Shown here: positions 33,857 through 34,417 of the stretch, piece after piece | How positions within the stretch are numbered: position 1 is the first letter of the stretch | Layout of the letters: every line of letters begins with the position of its first letter | Assembly: GCF_000220395.1 (NCBI RefSeq) | Contig: NW_004085990.1 | Coordinates: 1-34,417 of the forward strand | Length of the DNA stretch: 34,417 nucleotides | Source: Ichthyophthirius multifiliis | Lineage: Eukaryota; Ciliophora; Oligohymenophorea; Hymenostomatida | Direction: 5' to 3' | Notes under the pieces: generated by a model | Told to the model about the DNA's origin: nothing | Database searches by the model: none | Seen by the model: the letters and a program-made list of their open reading frames with translations, nothing else | Translations under genes and position numbers: made by a program

Positions 33857-34324
33857 TCATTTTTTTTTAATAATTATTGACTTATTTTATTATCCAATTA
33901 GGGGAATGTCAAACATAGTAAATAATTATAATTCTTAAATTTATAAAGTTAATTAAATTAATTATGATTTTTTTGTGTTTTTTGATGGTATTATTTTGAT
34001 TTAATTAACTGTATTCTCAATAATTTCATTGCATTCAAATTATAATTATTGAATTTCATTTGTATATTCGTCATAAATTTCAATTAATTTAAAATTTTAT
34101 GAATTTTATTTATACATTAACTCTACCTTAAATCTAATAGAAAACAAATAATTTTATAATTTAGAAATTTAATTAAAATATATTATGTCAAAATTTAAAT
34201 CTTTAATCATATTCTATGTAAGCATATTTGCTTTTTAAGAATATAATTATAATTTTAGAATTTAATTATTTAAAAGGGAATTTGATCTATATTTAAGCGA
34301 TGGAGAAGAACGATAACAACCCAT
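33857..34324 (-). CDS. small helical protein, acylated N-terminus
   Basis: Single minus-strand exon, 155 residues. Starts MGCYRSSPSLKYRSNS: Gly2 with Cys3 and downstream Ser and basic residues fits N-myristoylation and palmitoylation. The rest is helical and Gln/Leu/Ile-rich (NQILKLQLYSQKANML; FKLIEIYDEYTNEIQQLQFE; NEIIENTVNQIKII), probably coiled coil, ending IPLIGQQNKSIIIKKK. No family recognised. The last 30 residues are low in complexity and could be intron or 3' sequence. It is the third gene here with an acylation-type start. Confidence 0.58.
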
Positions 34325-34337
34325 TAAATTAGAATTA

Positions 34338-34354
34338 ATATTATTATTAATATT

Positions 34355-34385
<31 letters not shown>

Positions 34386-34396
34386 TTATTATTACT
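34338..34396. repeat. ATT trinucleotide repeat
   Basis: Imperfect ATT/TTA units immediately upstream of the MGC-start gene at the right edge of the window. Confidence 0.85.
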
Positions 34397-34417
34397 AATA
34401 TTTTTAAATATAATTTT

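Noticed and set aside
1-34417. Mitochondrial or apicoplast-type origin because of A/T content
   Set aside because: Spliceosomal-type introns, ciliary genes and TAA/TAG as Gln point to a ciliate nucleus.
1-34417. Transposons, virus-like elements, telomeric repeats, CRISPR, tRNA or rRNA genes
   Set aside because: I looked for terminal repeats, polymerase or integrase motifs, CCCCAA/GGGGTT-type runs, spaced direct repeats and cloverleaf-like sequences and found none I could support.

Overview
This window is a piece of nuclear, protein-coding DNA from a ciliate. Four things show it. The sequence is extremely A+T-rich, with gaps made almost entirely of A and T. Long reading frames appear only when TAA and TAG are read as glutamine and TGA as the sole stop, and conserved domains (IFT46, CC2D2A, DnaJ, CIA30, MORN, RAP, TPR) run straight through dozens of TAA/TAG codons. 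The genes carry small AT-rich GT-AG introns. Two genes are ciliary. An oligohymenophorean close to Ichthyophthirius or Tetrahymena is my best guess; the species is inference. With the standard code almost every gene here is invisible.

Left third (1-16.7 kb). A bZIP-like protein (426-1271), a coiled-coil protein (1697-2597), a helix-turn-helix protein with a poly-Q tract (3762-4559) and a seven-exon CIA30/NDUFAF1-type complex I assembly factor (4787-5981) lie on the plus strand. A 439-residue protein (7512-6109, minus) follows, then a probable membrane protein (8140-8667) and a long near-pure A/T stretch holding at most one weak ORF. Next are a small basic protein ending in a CaaX-like tail (10713-10938), a ten-repeat MORN protein starting MGNCCS (12707-11348, minus), a Q/K-rich protein (13202-14355), a coiled-coil protein starting MGQCCG (15625-14525, minus) and an unrecognised 268-residue protein (16689-15834, minus).

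Middle (16.7-24.4 kb). IFT46 (intraflagellar transport complex B) and CC2D2A (ciliary transition zone) sit head to tail, 81 bases apart. CC2D2A is the largest gene and the most G+C-rich stretch. It converges on a DnaJ co-chaperone with a four-motif zinc centre.

Right third (24.4-34.4 kb). Two small cysteine-rich secretory proteins diverge from each other. Then come a three-HMG-box protein and a RAP-domain protein (both probably mitochondrial) in convergent orientation, a Pcc1-like KEOPS subunit, a TLC-like membrane protein, a TPR co-chaperone with an octapeptide-repeat linker and a hydrophobic tail, and a short MGC-start coiled-coil protein.

Recurring themes are membrane attachment by N-terminal acylation (three MGxC-type starts), cilium building, and mitochondrial maintenance. 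No transposon, virus-like element, CRISPR array, tRNA or rRNA was recognised. Exon boundaries were worked out by hand from frame, GT...AG ends and family conservation; total coding lengths were checked for divisibility by three. Three genes (IFT46, HMG, TPR) each need one small frame correction, most likely homopolymer or repeat errors in the sequence.
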